Positions 24,571 to 38,400 of a DNA stretch of 64,000 nucleotides are shown piece after piece. The notes under the pieces were generated by a model. That model did not search any database, had not been told where the DNA came from, and was given only the letters and a program-made list of their open reading frames with translations. The DNA comes from Gordionus sp. m RMFG-2023 (taxonomy: Eukaryota; Nematomorpha; Gordioida; Chordodea; Parachordodidae), in NCBI RefSeq assembly GCF_954871325.1, contig NC_088775.1, forward strand, positions 24,033,561-24,097,560, in the 5' to 3' direction. The stretch's first letter is position 1. The number at the start of each line of letters is the position of its first letter. The position numbers were made by a program, and so were the translations under genes.

Positions 24571-24864
24571 GACTCTAACGTCGTTCGGCTCTCATGCCCT
24601 GGCTTTCTTTAAAGAGCTGGGGAAACGGATCTCTACTAGGACCGAAGATCCCAACGAGGGTTACTACCTACGCCAAAGATTAGCCCTCAATATAATAAAA
24701 TCCAATTACCTCAGCTCGACTCTAACGTCGTTCGGCTCTCATGCCCTGGCTTTCTTTAAAGAGCTGGGGAAACGGATCTCTACTAGGACCGAAGATCCCA
24801 ACGAGGGTTACTACCTACGCCAAAGATTAGCCCTCAATATAATATAATCCAATTACCTCAGCTT
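24571..24864 (+). repeat. 147-bp tandem duplication in the LINE endonuclease region
   Basis: Two adjacent copies (24571-24717, 24718-24864) are almost identical. The period of 147 bp is 49 codons, so the frame is kept and the protein carries LTSFGSHALAFFKELGKRIS twice. A single A-to-T difference near the end of the second copy turns a lysine codon (AAA) into a stop (TAA). Confidence 0.93.
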
Positions 24865-24890
24865 CATATTCTCAATGACTGATACCCCCT

Positions 24891-25035
24891 AATCACAGAA
24901 TCGGCGATGAGAAGAGCAATTAAGAACAAGAGAGGGATATTCAGATGGAAGTCAACAAAAGAACCAAACCTTAATCACAGAATCGGCGATGAGAAAAGCA
25001 ATTAAGAACAAGAGAGGAATATTCAGATGGAAGAA
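24891..25035 (+). repeat. 82-bp tandem duplication at the LINE 3' end
   Basis: AATCACAGAATCGGCGATGA starts at 24891 and again at 24973. The second copy is cut short after about 60 bp. Like the 147-bp duplication just upstream, it is nearly unmutated. Confidence 0.88.
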
Positions 25036-25042
25036 GAAAAAC

Positions 25043-26160
25043 TGAAGGGCAAACTATGAAAACTCATAATTCTTTTAAATCATATGCTCAATTTATTATA
25101 TCAATTTACTATATATTTATTTATATTATTAAAATATATTATTATTTATCCTTAAAAGATATACTAACAAATGTGATTAATTTTTAAATTGACATATTAA
25201 TGAAATTTACTATTATATTGATCGTTATTATATCATATATTTTATATTACGCTTTATATAAATTATAATAAATTAATAATGTAAATTGTATATTATTTTT
25301 TTTTTATTGCCAATATTAAATAAATAATTAAATTACTCTTAAAGAAAAATCTTTTCGATTTATATTTTTAAATTCCTTATAAAATTTAACCACGAAGAAT
25401 ATTTCTTATCTAATTAACTAGTAATTTGCCTAATCTCTATTAAATTTAGTATACAAAGTTAAAACAATAAACTTGATATGAAGATAATAGCTAAGCATAA
25501 AAAATTTTAATGTATAAGAAATCATGAATTTAAATTGCCCCCAAGGAAAATTAAAATTTAGGTTATTTATATTTTGAGAAGGAAACATTGTAGTTTACTT
25601 AATTTTTTAATAAATTATTTTTTATTTCTTATTAACGTCTATATGAGAGAAAAAATACTTCCTACCTCATACCTTAAAAATATTTATACTCTCTATCCCT
25701 AAAGGATATAATGAAGGCATATTGAAATAAAAGTTTGATGGTCTGTGGAAACAGAACTAGAAGATTGAGGGCTAAGGTTAAAATATTGATTCAACAGTAT
25801 AATTATATTTATTACCTTGATCAGCATTAGAAGTTTGAGGTGCTATTAAGTTTTGACAGACTAAATAATGTGGAGTAGTGATAATTAAATCGATACTTTT
25901 ATTTCAAGTTGTATATACTTTAGATAGATTTTAAGGTTATCTGATTTAGGTATCTTGCCAAGGGAAATGAATATATTATCTAACGAGAAATATTATTTCA
26001 TAAAAATTAACATTTAATTTTATGTTATAAATTTTTATTATTAAAGTCGTAATAAAAATTATTTTTAATGATATATCACATATTGGCAATCATATTTAAA
26101 ACATTAATAATAAATATTTTAAAGGACTAATCGTGGATACATTCACACTTATTAGTCCAT
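25043..26160. other. AT-rich spacer between LINE and the GPATCH1-like gene
   Basis: No gene or bounded repeat is supported. A weak direct similarity (AGAAGATTGAGGGCTAAGG and AGAAGTTTGAGGTGCTATTA, about 25760 and 25827) is too short to interpret. Confidence 0.45.
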
Positions 26161-26169
26161 GTAAATGAT

Positions 26170-26175
26170 TTTATT
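26170..26175 (-). promoter_or_regulatory. Polyadenylation signal AATAAA
   Basis: On the - strand AATAAA lies 17 nt after the TGA of the last exon (26195-26193). This supports the end of the GPATCH1-like gene being here. Confidence 0.6.
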
Positions 26176-26192
26176 AAAAGGCTATATACAAT

Positions 26193-26430
26193 TCATTTAT
26201 GATTTCGCGTTTTATGCTGTCTTTTCCTTCTTTTATCCTTTTTAACGACTTTGGCACGTTCCAATTCCCTTTTATCATCGCCACCCGACTCGGAGTTTTC
26301 TTTGTTAGTTTTTGGGTATATATTTGTTCGTGTATCTGAATGTGTTATAGAATGACTAAGGTCTGATGACTCCGAATTCTTGATTTGTGAAGAAAAGACT
26401 TGAGTGGAAGAGTGATATTCTATAATAACA
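26193..26430 (-). CDS. GPATCH1: Last exon of the GPATCH1-like gene: Lys/Arg-rich tail
   Basis: The - strand frame is open from about 26450 to TGA at 26195-26193. It encodes a Ser/Thr-rich stretch (HSSTQVFSSQIKNSESSDLS), an acidic spot (SESGGDD), then KRELERAKVVKKDKRRKRQH and KTRNHK. Basic tails of this kind end GPATCH1 proteins. The 5' boundary is uncertain. Acceptor CCTTAG gives a start at 26355 that keeps phase with the only GT donor of the previous exon (26555). The better-looking acceptor TTATTATAG near 26423 does not keep phase with that donor. Codon choice is like the other host exons and there is no transposon motif. Confidence 0.55.
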
Positions 26431-29400
26431 TTGTTATTTTGAAAATAAGTAGATATTTAATCGTAAAATATAGATATATCTTAGGTTTTGGTATTTAAAA
26501 AAGCAGAGATAAATTGAAATCAATAAATTTTCTAAATAATTGATTAGTTCCAACTTTTTATATCCAGAAGGAATATAGCTGTCTATATTAGCCAAGTTTG
26601 TCTGTTTTCTAAGAAAAGGTGTCAATGGACCTGTACTCATGACTTTCTTTTAATAAAATAATAAGACTCGCTCAGATAATAAAAAATATGACTAAAATTT
26701 GAATTAAAATCATGTTCGTGTGGGCTACTAAATTTAATTCTCCCGATAAATATAAGTATTTTGGTTTACCTTCTTTTTTTTAGCGAACATTATCATAAAT
26801 TACCTTTTTCCTAGCTAATATGATCTAAAATTATAATCATAAATTACCTTTTTCCTAGCTAATATGATCTAAAATTATAAAATTACCTTTTTTTTAGCTA
26901 ACATTATCATAAATTACCTTTTTCCTAGCTAACATGATCTAAAATTATAAAATTACCTTTTTTTTAGCTAACATTATCCTGAATAACCTTTTTTTTAGCT
27001 ACATAAAATTCCCTTTTTTTAAAATAGCTACCATCCTAAATTACCTTAAAATTTTGATGAGGCTCTTCACATTTTTCAGGGGGCTCGAGTCCCTTGGCTC
27101 CCCCCCCTCCACTAGTGACGACTGAGATCTACCATGTTATAAAACGAGAGGATAGAATCTAACATCACCAACCAACCCTGAGACTAATAATAAGGTCTTT
27201 TTATTATAATGGCAAAACAATGTGATATTTGACTTAAAACAATAGCATAATATACGATATATTTTATAATTTAACCCATGAGAGCTTAAATAGAATTTAT
27301 GAGCACCCCCCCCCCCCCCCCCCCAAAAAAAAGGATTTTATATTGTGAATACTTAAAATTTTTTAAGTATATTGATGTGCATTTTTCAATAACAAATTTA
27401 TGGCGGGAGCTTGGGGGAAATGATGGAATAAGAACATTACAGGAAAAGTTATAATAAAATTTAAATTTGTTACATAATATTTATAAGGGTTGGCATGTCG
27501 CTCAATTGACCGGAGGAGTATTTGACCGGTCAAATACTCTAAAATATTTTGATAAATTAACTAGTATGCATTAAAAGCATGTTTATCAATCTTATTAAGT
27601 TACAATCTATTTTCAATATACTTGCATGATAAATAATCCAAAACAAAAGAATTTTTTTTGTTACTAAAATAAATAAATACAATAATTTAGCTCATGGTTT
27701 ATTATAAATTTAAATTTATTTAATATTTCGCCCAGTATAAATTATATTATTTCTCATTTATTTTACTTCCACTTGCTACATTTGAATATAAAAATTAATT
27801 TTCTTTTTATTTGTTCTGGTCAGATTTACAAAATAATTTATTCAATTCTGGTAAAATGTTATATATTTTCTTATATTATATTATAATATTAAACCAAATT
27901 ATTGAAATAATTAGAGATAATTATAAAAAATTAAGTTTGATTAACTTTATAATAATCAAAATCTTTTTAAATTAAATTTTTATATATTAGAGATTATGGT
28001 CAAACCAAAGCATCAAGTTTGGAAACATTTTAAAGAAGTAAGCGATGGAAAATCAGTTAAAGCGGTATGCAGGTTTTGCAAGATGTCCTATATTACCCAC
28101 GTTGATAGAATGGTCAAGCATTTAAGCAGCTCTACTATGTGCCCTGCCATAATTAAGGAAAAATTTAATTCAAATTCCAAAATTTCAACCTCTACAAAAA
28201 ATCCCATAAATGTAGTCTGTAATACTTCTAGCTCTTACGAAGAAAAGGGTGAAATTATCGAGAATGATTATCAAATTGACAATATTTTGTCTTGTGACTC
28301 AAGAAAATTTGATTCCATTATCTCCAATCAATCTACAAACAAGGCGATTAAATGCAACTCAATCTTGTATAACCAGTTTTATAGAATTAATCCCAAAGAA
28401 AAAATTGAGCTAGATCAATTGTTTGCAAAGGCTGTATATGCGAGCAATTTACCTTTCCACATCTGAAAATCCCTACATCCAAGAATTCTTTAAAAAATTA
28501 CGTCCTATTTACACTTTACCCAGGCGAAGGCAGCTGGCTGGTTATCTATTAGACAAAGCTTCAGGAGATATGTAGGCGAGAGTTGCAGATATAATAGATA
28601 AATCTCCTCACTTATCAATTGTATCAGATGGCTGGAGCAACATCAGAAACGAGAGTATTATTAATTTTATGGTGATGACGCCTGTTCCAGTATTCTACAA
28701 ATTTTTAAATACTGAGAAAAATCGTCATACGGCAGATTATATTGCCAAGGAATTTAAAAATATAATTCATGAATTGAATCCGGTAAAAATATATTCTTTA
28801 GTTACTGATAATGCCGCTAACATGAAAGCAGCCTGGAGAATTCTAAAATCTGAATCTATTTATAATCATATACAATGTTATGGTTGTGCAGCGCATACTT
28901 TGCAGTTATTCTTTCACGATTTCGGACGATTAGTATTTTCCCGTAATAGGAATCAACATGGTATACCATCTACATTTTAGCCAAACAAGATGGGGATCGT
29001 CAATAAAATGTATTGAGCGAATACAAATATGTAAAAAGGCACTTAAAGCATCAGTTGTCGAAGAAGCTATATGTGATATCTGTCCTATAGAGATTACAAA
29101 TAATATATTAGATGAAGAAATATTTTGGACAAAAAATTTAAAATTTTTAGATATACTTAAACCTTTAGCTACCTCATTGTTGAAAGTGCAAGGGGATAAA
29201 TGTACCTTAGCTCATGTAAAAAACGAAATGCTTAATTTGGAAAAATACATAATACAATCATGCCATAATTCTATATTTTCTCTATCTGAAGAAAAAAAAA
29301 TTAAAGTTATGTTTGAAAAGAGAAGAAATGATCTAAATACATGTGCCCACAATGCAGCTTATTTATTGGACCCTCAATATCAAGGGAAGCACCTTACTAG

Positions 29401-32400
29401 AATTGAATTTGATGAAACGTGTAATATGATACAAGAATTAGGTATTTTACAGGGTGATAATCAAAATATTTTAAGTGTTATAATAAATTTTAAAAGCGGC
29501 ATATTTAATAGCCAAAATATGTGGAAAGTGGTAATTTCCATAAGAAACATCAGATTTCGGCCTCAAGTTGGTGGAATGCACTTTGCCTACCTTGCCCATT
29601 AAGAAAAGTAGCCAATATTTTATTAACATTTCCTAGTTCAACTTCTTCATCAGAAAGAAATTGGTCGGTTTGGGGAAATATTCATACGAAAAACAGAATC
29701 GTTTGAAGATTTCTACGATAGGAAAATTGGTAAGAGTATACCATAATTTAAGATTGATTAAAAATATTAGAGAAAATAATGATATTATCTATGAATCGGA
29801 ACAAGACTCTTCTATGGAGGACGAAACAACTATAGAATGAATTAAAAAAATATTATGAAATTTAATGTTACATAGATTTATTATAATATTATATATATAC
29901 AAAATAAAGTTAATAATGGCGTTAAAAACATTTATTTGAATTTGACCATATTTGACCGGTCAAATTTCGGTCAATTGACCGAATCATATGACAGGTCAAA
30001 TGCACAACCATGATATTTATAATGGCTCAGTCATAGATATTTGTTCTTATTCCAGTTTGCTTCACATAATATTATTATTAGTTAATATAGTATTATAATG
30101 TGACTTTTTTTAAAATAAAATTTATTTTTTATTCAGAACAAAATGGGTACAGTGGGAATGGAACAGGAATCCATAAATGACTTTGTTTCTAGCTACTGAT
30201 TTAAGTAAAGTAAAATAATTTTTATTTTCACTTTGTAGTAAATGAAGTATAACTGTTTAGCACTTGTGTGACAATAGGTCCCATTTAATCATTCATGTAA
30301 CAAAAATACATATAACAATAAAAAAACATTTTTTTACAATTGTATTAAAATTATAAAAATATTCCTTATATAAACATTCTATACTATCCATTTTTTTTAT
30401 GAATATATAACTTTTATTTATTTTTTAAAAAAAATATATATATTAAAAAAGAAATTTTGAATTATATATTTTTTTTCATATTATAGCATTTCATATGTCA
30501 ATCACTTTTACGAATTTCTTTTATGACATTTGAAAAACTGATAAAATAATAAAATGTTAAGATTAATAGTAATATTTATAATCACTAAAATATAGTTTGT
30601 TTAATGCCTAAAATTTAAAATATATAAGCTTTAAATGAATTATTGAGATGTATCATATTTAATTTGCGGTTCATATAAAGCCTACATTGTTTTTCAAATT
30701 TTCTACTAGGCTATGAAGGGTTATGCGGCAGGTTACACTATCGGGTTTCTTGGCTAGTATAAATGAGAGCTGCATTATATCGGATTTTGAATCATGTCAA
30801 TCAAAAGTCAATCACGTCTACATACATTAGTCAATTGGACAGTACCGCGAATACTTGTATCTGAGATACAAATAAGATACAAGATCTTTTTGTATCTTAT
30901 ACTCAGTATCTTTTTGACCTTTTAAATAAGATTCTAGTATCTGTATCTAAGATCCTTAATTCTGAAAAGAATCTTGTATTTTTTCCATTTTCTTGAAAGA
31001 AACAGATATAGATTCTTTTAATATTCATGTTTAAAAAATTTACATATCAAAGAATATAATCTTGTATTAATGTCCTTTCTTTTTTCCGCCATATTTTAAA
31101 TATATTGACAACAAAAATCTGGAAAATTTAAAATTTACATTAAGATAAATAGATAAAAAAAAATTAACAACACCAAAATGAAATAAGTAAAGAATATATT
31201 TTACATATAAATGTAACTAAATTACAATTTTATGTGACATTTTTTAATTTGTAGGATGATTAACATTAATGATCGTGAAGAAGGTAGTGAAAATGAAATT
31301 ATGGAGATGAACTCCTTTAAATCAAATCCCAAATTTAAAAATTTCATATTTGTAAAAACCTTGCTACAAAATTTCCTAATGATTAAATCATAGGGAAAAC
31401 TGGCCAACCTGGGTAAACCTAGAAATAGCCATTAAACGGAGAAGAATTTAAGTCAAAAAAGACAATGCACATGCTAAATTCCAAACATGTACAAACAAAA
31501 AAATGATAAAGGGTTCAAAAAAATCATTTAAAAATTTTGTTAAACATTTTAAAATATATTATTTATATGATAATTTTATTTATGTTATAATATAATTATA
31601 TATTTTTTTTTAATTAGAGATGACCTTTAGGCATTTATTTCCAATATAAGTTATATCTAAAAAAGCAGCGAAGAAAACCTGCAAACTCCACCACAATAAA
31701 AATATAATTCAACTTCATTTAATGCCATTAATGAAATAACACCAATAATTACACAAAATAAAATTGATAAGCTGATATGTGCTGTAATTGTTAAGGGGTT
31801 TAACCCTTTGAGCCTAGTTGAACAGCATGATTTTAATACAACGATGGAAGTATATATTAATATATAAATTTTAAAGGAGGACTTTGCAAAGTAGTATGGA
31901 GGAAAATTCTGAATCAAATAGATAGTTAAACAAGTATTTTAAAGGCTCAATCATATTTCCGTCCACGGCAGATTTGTGGTCTACAAAAACAGGTAGTTTT
32001 ATGAGAATAGCAGCTCATTATTTTTTATGATTTTTAGAGATTACACGAGGAAACCTTTGAAAGCAATCAAGAGCCTTGTCATGGAAGAATGCCTGAAACA
32101 CTTATTTGATAAAATTGCAGAGCTATTGGAAGAATATAGAATGGGATTTCTGATAAACTAGTTGTTACTGTTATGGATAATGCATCCAATTTTGTCAAGT
32201 CGATGCAAAATTAAATAATCTTGACAATGATTTTGGGGATGAGGATGACCTACTAGAATTTAATGAAAATTCAGTGATTAGTTACCGAACACGGGTATTG
32301 ATAGATAAGAATAACCAATCGACATAATAAGGTTTTCGAGATGGAAGAAAGTTAGAGAATAATTGCTAGTGATTATGGAATGGGTTAAGGATGTTTATGA

Positions 32401-35400
32401 TTGTATTATTATAATATTGTTATTAGATTAATTATGATTAATATTATTTGTATAAAAGGTTTATTTGATTGCAATAAAGAATAACATGAACCATGTTATA
32501 TATGCTCCAGAAATCAATGATGGTTAGTACATAATTTTTTATTTAATCTTTCGATGAAATAAACAAAATAAGATTAAGCAGACACAAGTGTACCTGCCAC
32601 ACTTTATTCTTAATTACCAAGCAATACCAAACTCAAGGAATCTTTGAAGGATTCACTTTAGAGTAATGGGAAAATGTATATAATTATGAAATGCATGTGG
32701 AAGGCCCAAATCTTTTGAAAAGATAAGTAAGATAATGCATAACCAGGTGGAATTGTCTATACGATAGTTTGACTACATAGTTAAAATATAAATCACATTT
32801 AAATTTATTTATTATTTGAAACAATTCATTGTCCCATTTTTAAAGAAAAGGATATTATTTATGAAATTCTAAGGTATTAAAAGCCCAGTATCAATTGCAT
32901 TAGACAAACTACAAGGGTAGTGTAGTATATTTTATGAGGAATTAGTGCGCCCATTATTTTTGTGGTAAAAAAAGACTTATTTAAAAATTCAAGTTTACAA
33001 TATTGTCTTGTCTACCTTTGTTAAAAGCTTTCCAAGATGGTATGAGTAAAAGATTTGGGATATTTTCCTATGATGAATATAATGAGGCTTTTTTGACATC
33101 ATTATCACATCCATATTTAAAGAACTTATGGACTGAGTCGGATGATAAAAAATACACTTTCAAAATATATTATTAGAAGAAGCCTTAAATTTAGTATCAG
33201 TAGCATAATATCAAGATCAAACTTTAACACCTATAGATTTAATATCTAATAAAGAAAATAATGATTACTTTTCTTTTGGTAAAACAAAAGTAGCAGAATT
33301 CAACAGTACAAATAACATTTAGCTAGAGATTTTAAAGTCAAAATTCATAAGAAATGCTAATTTATTATCCTTCCATTAACCCTTTCATTCACGCTAGGAC
33401 AAAATATAACCCACCACATTTTTCAAATTTTTGCATAATAGTACAAAATTTAACCCACCTAAAATGTATTAATTATTTTTATATATCTTTAACATTATTT
33501 TTTTAAATAAAAAAAATAAAAGATGTTTATTTAATATTTAAAAAAAAATATCGTTTGCCATATTGAGATTTACTCATATTCTTTCCCAAATTTTTCCCAA
33601 ATCGATATTTTGAAAAATTCATATTTCTAAAAGTATTTAATTTGTTATTGTAATATTTTATACATATATTACTTCAACATTGATTTATATATAATGCGAC
33701 CTGTTTTTAATAATTATATTATTTATAATGGGTTTCAATCAGGGTTGTGCATTTGACCGGTCAAATACAATTCGGTCAATTGACCGATATTTGACCGGTC
33801 AAATATGGTCAAATTCAAATAAATGTTTTTTACACCAATATTAACTTTATTTTGCATTTATATAATATTATAATAAATCTATGTATAATAATAAATATCA
33901 TAATATTTTTTAATTCATTCTATAGTCAATGTTTCACCCTCCGTGGCAGAGTCTTGTTCCGATTCATATTCAATATCATTATTTTCTTTAATATTTTTAA
34001 TCAATCTTAAATTATGATACACTCTTACTAATTTTCCTGCTGTAGAAGCCTTTAATCTATTTCTGTTTTTCGTGTGAATATTGCCCCAAACCGACCAATT
34101 TCTTTCAGAAGAAGAAGTCGAACTAGGAAATGTTAGTAAAATATTAGCGACTTCTCTTAATGGGCAAGGTGGGCAAAATGCATTCCACCAACTTGAGGCC
34201 GAAATTTGATTGTTTCTTATGGAAGTTACAACTTTCCACATATTATGGCTATCTTCTGAAATTTACTATATTAGTCAAAATATTTTGATTATCACCACCT
34301 TGTAAAATACCCAATTCTTGTATTATATTATGCTTCATCAAATTCAGTATTAGTAAGATGCTCCCCTTGATATTGGGGGTCCAATAAATAAGCAGCATTG
34401 TGTGAGCACATGTATTTAGATCAGTTTTTCTCTTTTCAAACATAAACTTAATTTTTTTTTCTTGAGATGGAGAAAATATAGAATCATGGCATGATTGTAT
34501 TATGTGTTTTTCCAAATTAAGCATCTCGTTTTTTACTTGGGCCAAAGTACATTTATCCCCTTGCACTTTCAACAATGAGGTAGCTAAAGGTTGGAGTATA
34601 GCTAAAAATTTTAAATTTTTCGTCCAAAATTCTTCGTTTAATATATTATTGGTAATTTCTATGGGACAAATATCACAAACAGCTTCTTCAACAACTGATG
34701 CTTTTAGAGCTTTCTTGCATATTTGAATTTGCTCCATACATTTTATTGACGATGCCCATCTTGTTTGGGCAATTGTACTTAATGTAGATGGTATGCCATG
34801 AAGATTCTTATTACGGGAAAATACTGCAGCTGGTATGTGTTTATTCTTGAAAAATTTAACAATTTTTTTAATTATTGAAATATGGTCACTGAAGGCGTTC
34901 AATCGTTCAAAATCGTTAAAGAATAACTGCAATGTATGCGCTGCACAACCATAACATTGTATATGATTATAAATAGATTCAGATTTTAGAATTCTCCAGG
35001 CTGCTTTCATGTTAGCGGCATTATCAGTAACTAAAGAATATACTTTTACCGGATTCAATTCATGAATTACATTTTTAAATTCCTGGGCAATATAATCTGC
35101 CGTATGGCGATTTTCCTCAGTATTTAGAAATTTGTAGAACACTGGAACAGGCGTCATCACCATAAAATTAATAATACTCTCGTTTCTAATGTTGCTCCAG
35201 CCATCTGATACAATTGATAAGTAAGGAGCTTTAGCTATTATATCTGCAACTCTCACCTCCATATCACCTGACGCTTTGTCTAGAAGATATCCAGCCAGCT
35301 GCCTTCTCCTGGGTAATGTGTAAATAGGACGTATTTTTTTAAAAAATTCTTGGATGTAGGGATTTTCAGTGATGTGGAAAGGTAAATTGCTCGCATATAC

Positions 35401-38400
35401 AGCCTTTGCAAACAATTGATCCAGCTCATTTTTTTCTTTTGGATTAATTCTATCTATGAAACCGGTTATACAAGATTGAGATTTATATTTAATCGCCTTG
35501 CTTGTAGATTGATTAGAAATAAGGAATCAAATTCTCCTGAGTCACAAGACAAAATATTGTTCATTTGATAATCATTCTCACTAATTTCACCCAATTCTTC
35601 ATTAGAGATAGACTTAGAAGTATTACAAATTACATTTGTGATATTTTTTGTAGAGGTTGATATTTTGGAATTTGAATAAAATTTTTCCTTAATTATAACA
35701 GGGCACATAGTACAGCTGCTTAATAAATGTTTGACCATTCTATCAACGTGGGTGATATAGGACATCTTGCAAAACTTGCACACCGCTTTAACTGATTTAC
35801 CATCGCGTACTTCTTGAAAATGTTTCCAAACGTGATGCTTTGGTTTGACCATAATCCCTAATATATTAAAATTTAACAAAAAATGATTTTGATTATTGTA
35901 AAGTTAATCAATCTTAACTATTTTATAATTATTGACCAATTATTCCAATAATTTCTTAATATTATAAATATAATATAATAAACTTTTTACCAGAATTGAA
36001 TAATATTCCGTAAATCTGACCAGAACAATTAAAATGAAAATTAATTTTAAAAACCAAATATAGCAAGTGTAAGTAAAACAAATGAGAATTAATATAATTT
36101 ATATTCGGCTAAATATTAAATAAAATTCAAATTTATTAAAAAATAAGAATGAAAAAATTATATTATGATTATAATAAATGGGGTATTTTTATTTTTTTTA
36201 AGAAAAATGAATTGAAAAAAATAAAGAAGGCGAGAAACGGCAATGATTAGGCAAAAAAATAACTAAAAATATTACTATATTTAGAAAAATTACATATTTA
36301 TATTTTAATAAAAAAATAATAAGATTGATAAACATGCTTTTAATGCATACTAGTTAATTATATCAAAATATTTATTCGCCATTAATATTTTAGAGTATTT
36401 GACCGTATTTGACCAGTCAAATACTCCTCCGGTCAATTGACCAGTCAGACATGCCAACCCTGGTTTCAATGGATTATGCAGAAGCCGTCAATTGATGAAA
36501 GGATATCAGTTCAGATTATAATAAAAAATCCTCTGAATTACCTTGTTTTATTATATACTACCAAATATTGGGAAAATGATCCTTGATTAATTCCTTCAAC
36601 ACTTATTGACTTTAATAAACATGGACCGAAAAATATCGGAGATGCTGTAACTTCATAAAATAATTCGATTATTTGTATCTGATTTTATGGAATTTTGGAC
36701 ATTTCAAACTAATTTATATGCAACCCAAAGTATGAAACGTTAAAGTAAATATTTTTTCCCCAAAGTACTTATAGTTATTATTACCAGGGTTGTACATTTG
36801 ACCGGTCAAATTCAAATAAATGTTTTTTAGGTCATTATTAACTTTATTTTGTATATATATATTATAATAAATCTATGTAACATTTAATTTCATAATATTT
36901 TTTTTAATTCATTCTATAGTTAGTTCGTCCTCCATAGAAGAGTCTTGTTCCGATTCATAGATAGATAATATCATTATTTTCTCTAATATTTTTAATCAAT
37001 CTTAAATTATGGTATACTCTTACCAATTTTCCTGTAGTAGAAATCTTCAAACGATTCTTTTTTTCGTATGAATATTTCCCCAAACCGACCAATTTCTTTC
37101 TGATGAAGAAGTTGAACTAGGAAATGTTAATAAAATATTGGCTACTTTTCTTAATGGGAAAGGTAGGCAAAGTGCATTCCACCAACTTGAGGCCGAAATC
37201 TGATGTTTCTTATGGAAATTACCACTTTCCACATATTTTGGCTATTAAATATGCCGCTTTTAAAATTTATTATAACACTTAAAATATTTTGATTATCACC
37301 CTGTAAAATACCTAATTCTTGTATCATATTACACGTTTCATCAAATTCAATGCTAGTAAGGTGCTCCCCTTGATATTGAGGGTCCAATAAATAAGCTGCA
37401 TTGTGGGCACATGTATTTAGATCATTTCTTCTCTTTTCAAACATAACTTTAATTTTTTTCTCTTCAGATAGAGAAAATATAGAATTATGGCATGATTGTA
37501 TTATGTATTTTTCCAAATTAAGCATTTCGTTTTTTACATGAGCTAAGGTACATTTATCCCCTTGCACTTTCAACAATGAGGTAGCTAAAGGTTTAAGTAT
37601 ATCTAAAAATTTTAAATTTTTTGTCCAAAATATTTCTTCATCTAATATATTATTTGTAATCTCTATAGGACAGATATCACATATAGCTCCTTCGACAACT
37701 GATGCTTTAAGTGCTTTTTTACATATTTGTATTCGCTCCATACATTTTATTGACGATCCCCATTTTGTTAGGCTAAATGTACTTAATGTAGATGGTATAC
37801 CATGTTGATTCCTATTACGGGCAAATACTAATCGTCCGAAATCGTGAAAGAATAACTGCAAAGTGTGCGCTGCACAACCATAACATTGTATATGATTATA
37901 AATAGATTCATAGAATTCTCCAGGCTGCTTTCATGTTAGCGGCATTATCAGTAACTAAAGAATATACTTTTACCGGATTCAATTCATGAATTATATTTTT
38001 AAATTCCTTGGCAATATAATCTGCCGTATAACGATTTTTCTCAGTATTTAAAAATTTGTAGAATACTGGAACAGGCGTCATCACCATAAAATTAATAATA
38101 CTCTCGTTTCTGATGTTGCTCCAGCCATCTGATACAATTGATAAGTGAGGAGATTTATCTATTATATCTGCAACTCTCGCCTACATATCTCCTGACGCTT
38201 TGTCTAATAGATAACCAGCCAGCTGCCTTCGTCTGGGTAAAGTGTGAATAGGACGTAATTTTTTAAAGAATTCTTGGATGTAGGGATTTTCAGTGATGTG
38301 GAAAGGTAAATTGCTCGCATATACAGCTTTTGCAAACAATTGTTCTAGCTCAATTTTTTCTTTGGGATTAATTCTATCTATAAAACCGATTATACAAGAT

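Larger units (their letters stand above)
21490..25042 (+). mobile_element. LINE with C-terminal restriction-like endonuclease
   Basis: Non-LTR retrotransposon encoding a single polyprotein. It begins with a zinc-finger-like CPLCNKLVKVTKL block (about 21540) and a proline-rich linker. The RT domain is open over 672 codons at 22305-24323, with SSPGVDGF, IDFSNAFNSL (catalytic Asp, about residue 260), IQQGDPLG (about 311) and WYIDDG (about 343; YIDD instead of the usual FADD). A cysteine/histidine knuckle CILCQTPVNSKGRHSLHC follows. A frameshift near 24300 leads to a PD-(D/E)xK-like endonuclease region, KRPDGSTMIPWKRGEFLTW (24305-24847). Lesions are one in-frame TAA at about 21695, the 335-bp MITE at 21938-22272, and the frameshift; otherwise the frame is kept, so the copy is young. 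The gene layout fits the REL-endonuclease LINEs (CRE, NeSL, R2, R4, Hero). The exact clade is not decided. Confidence 0.82.

Noticed and set aside
26775-27060. CRISPR-like array of spaced repeats
   Set aside because: Units are contiguous and degenerate without unique spacers of constant length, and the genome is eukaryotic.
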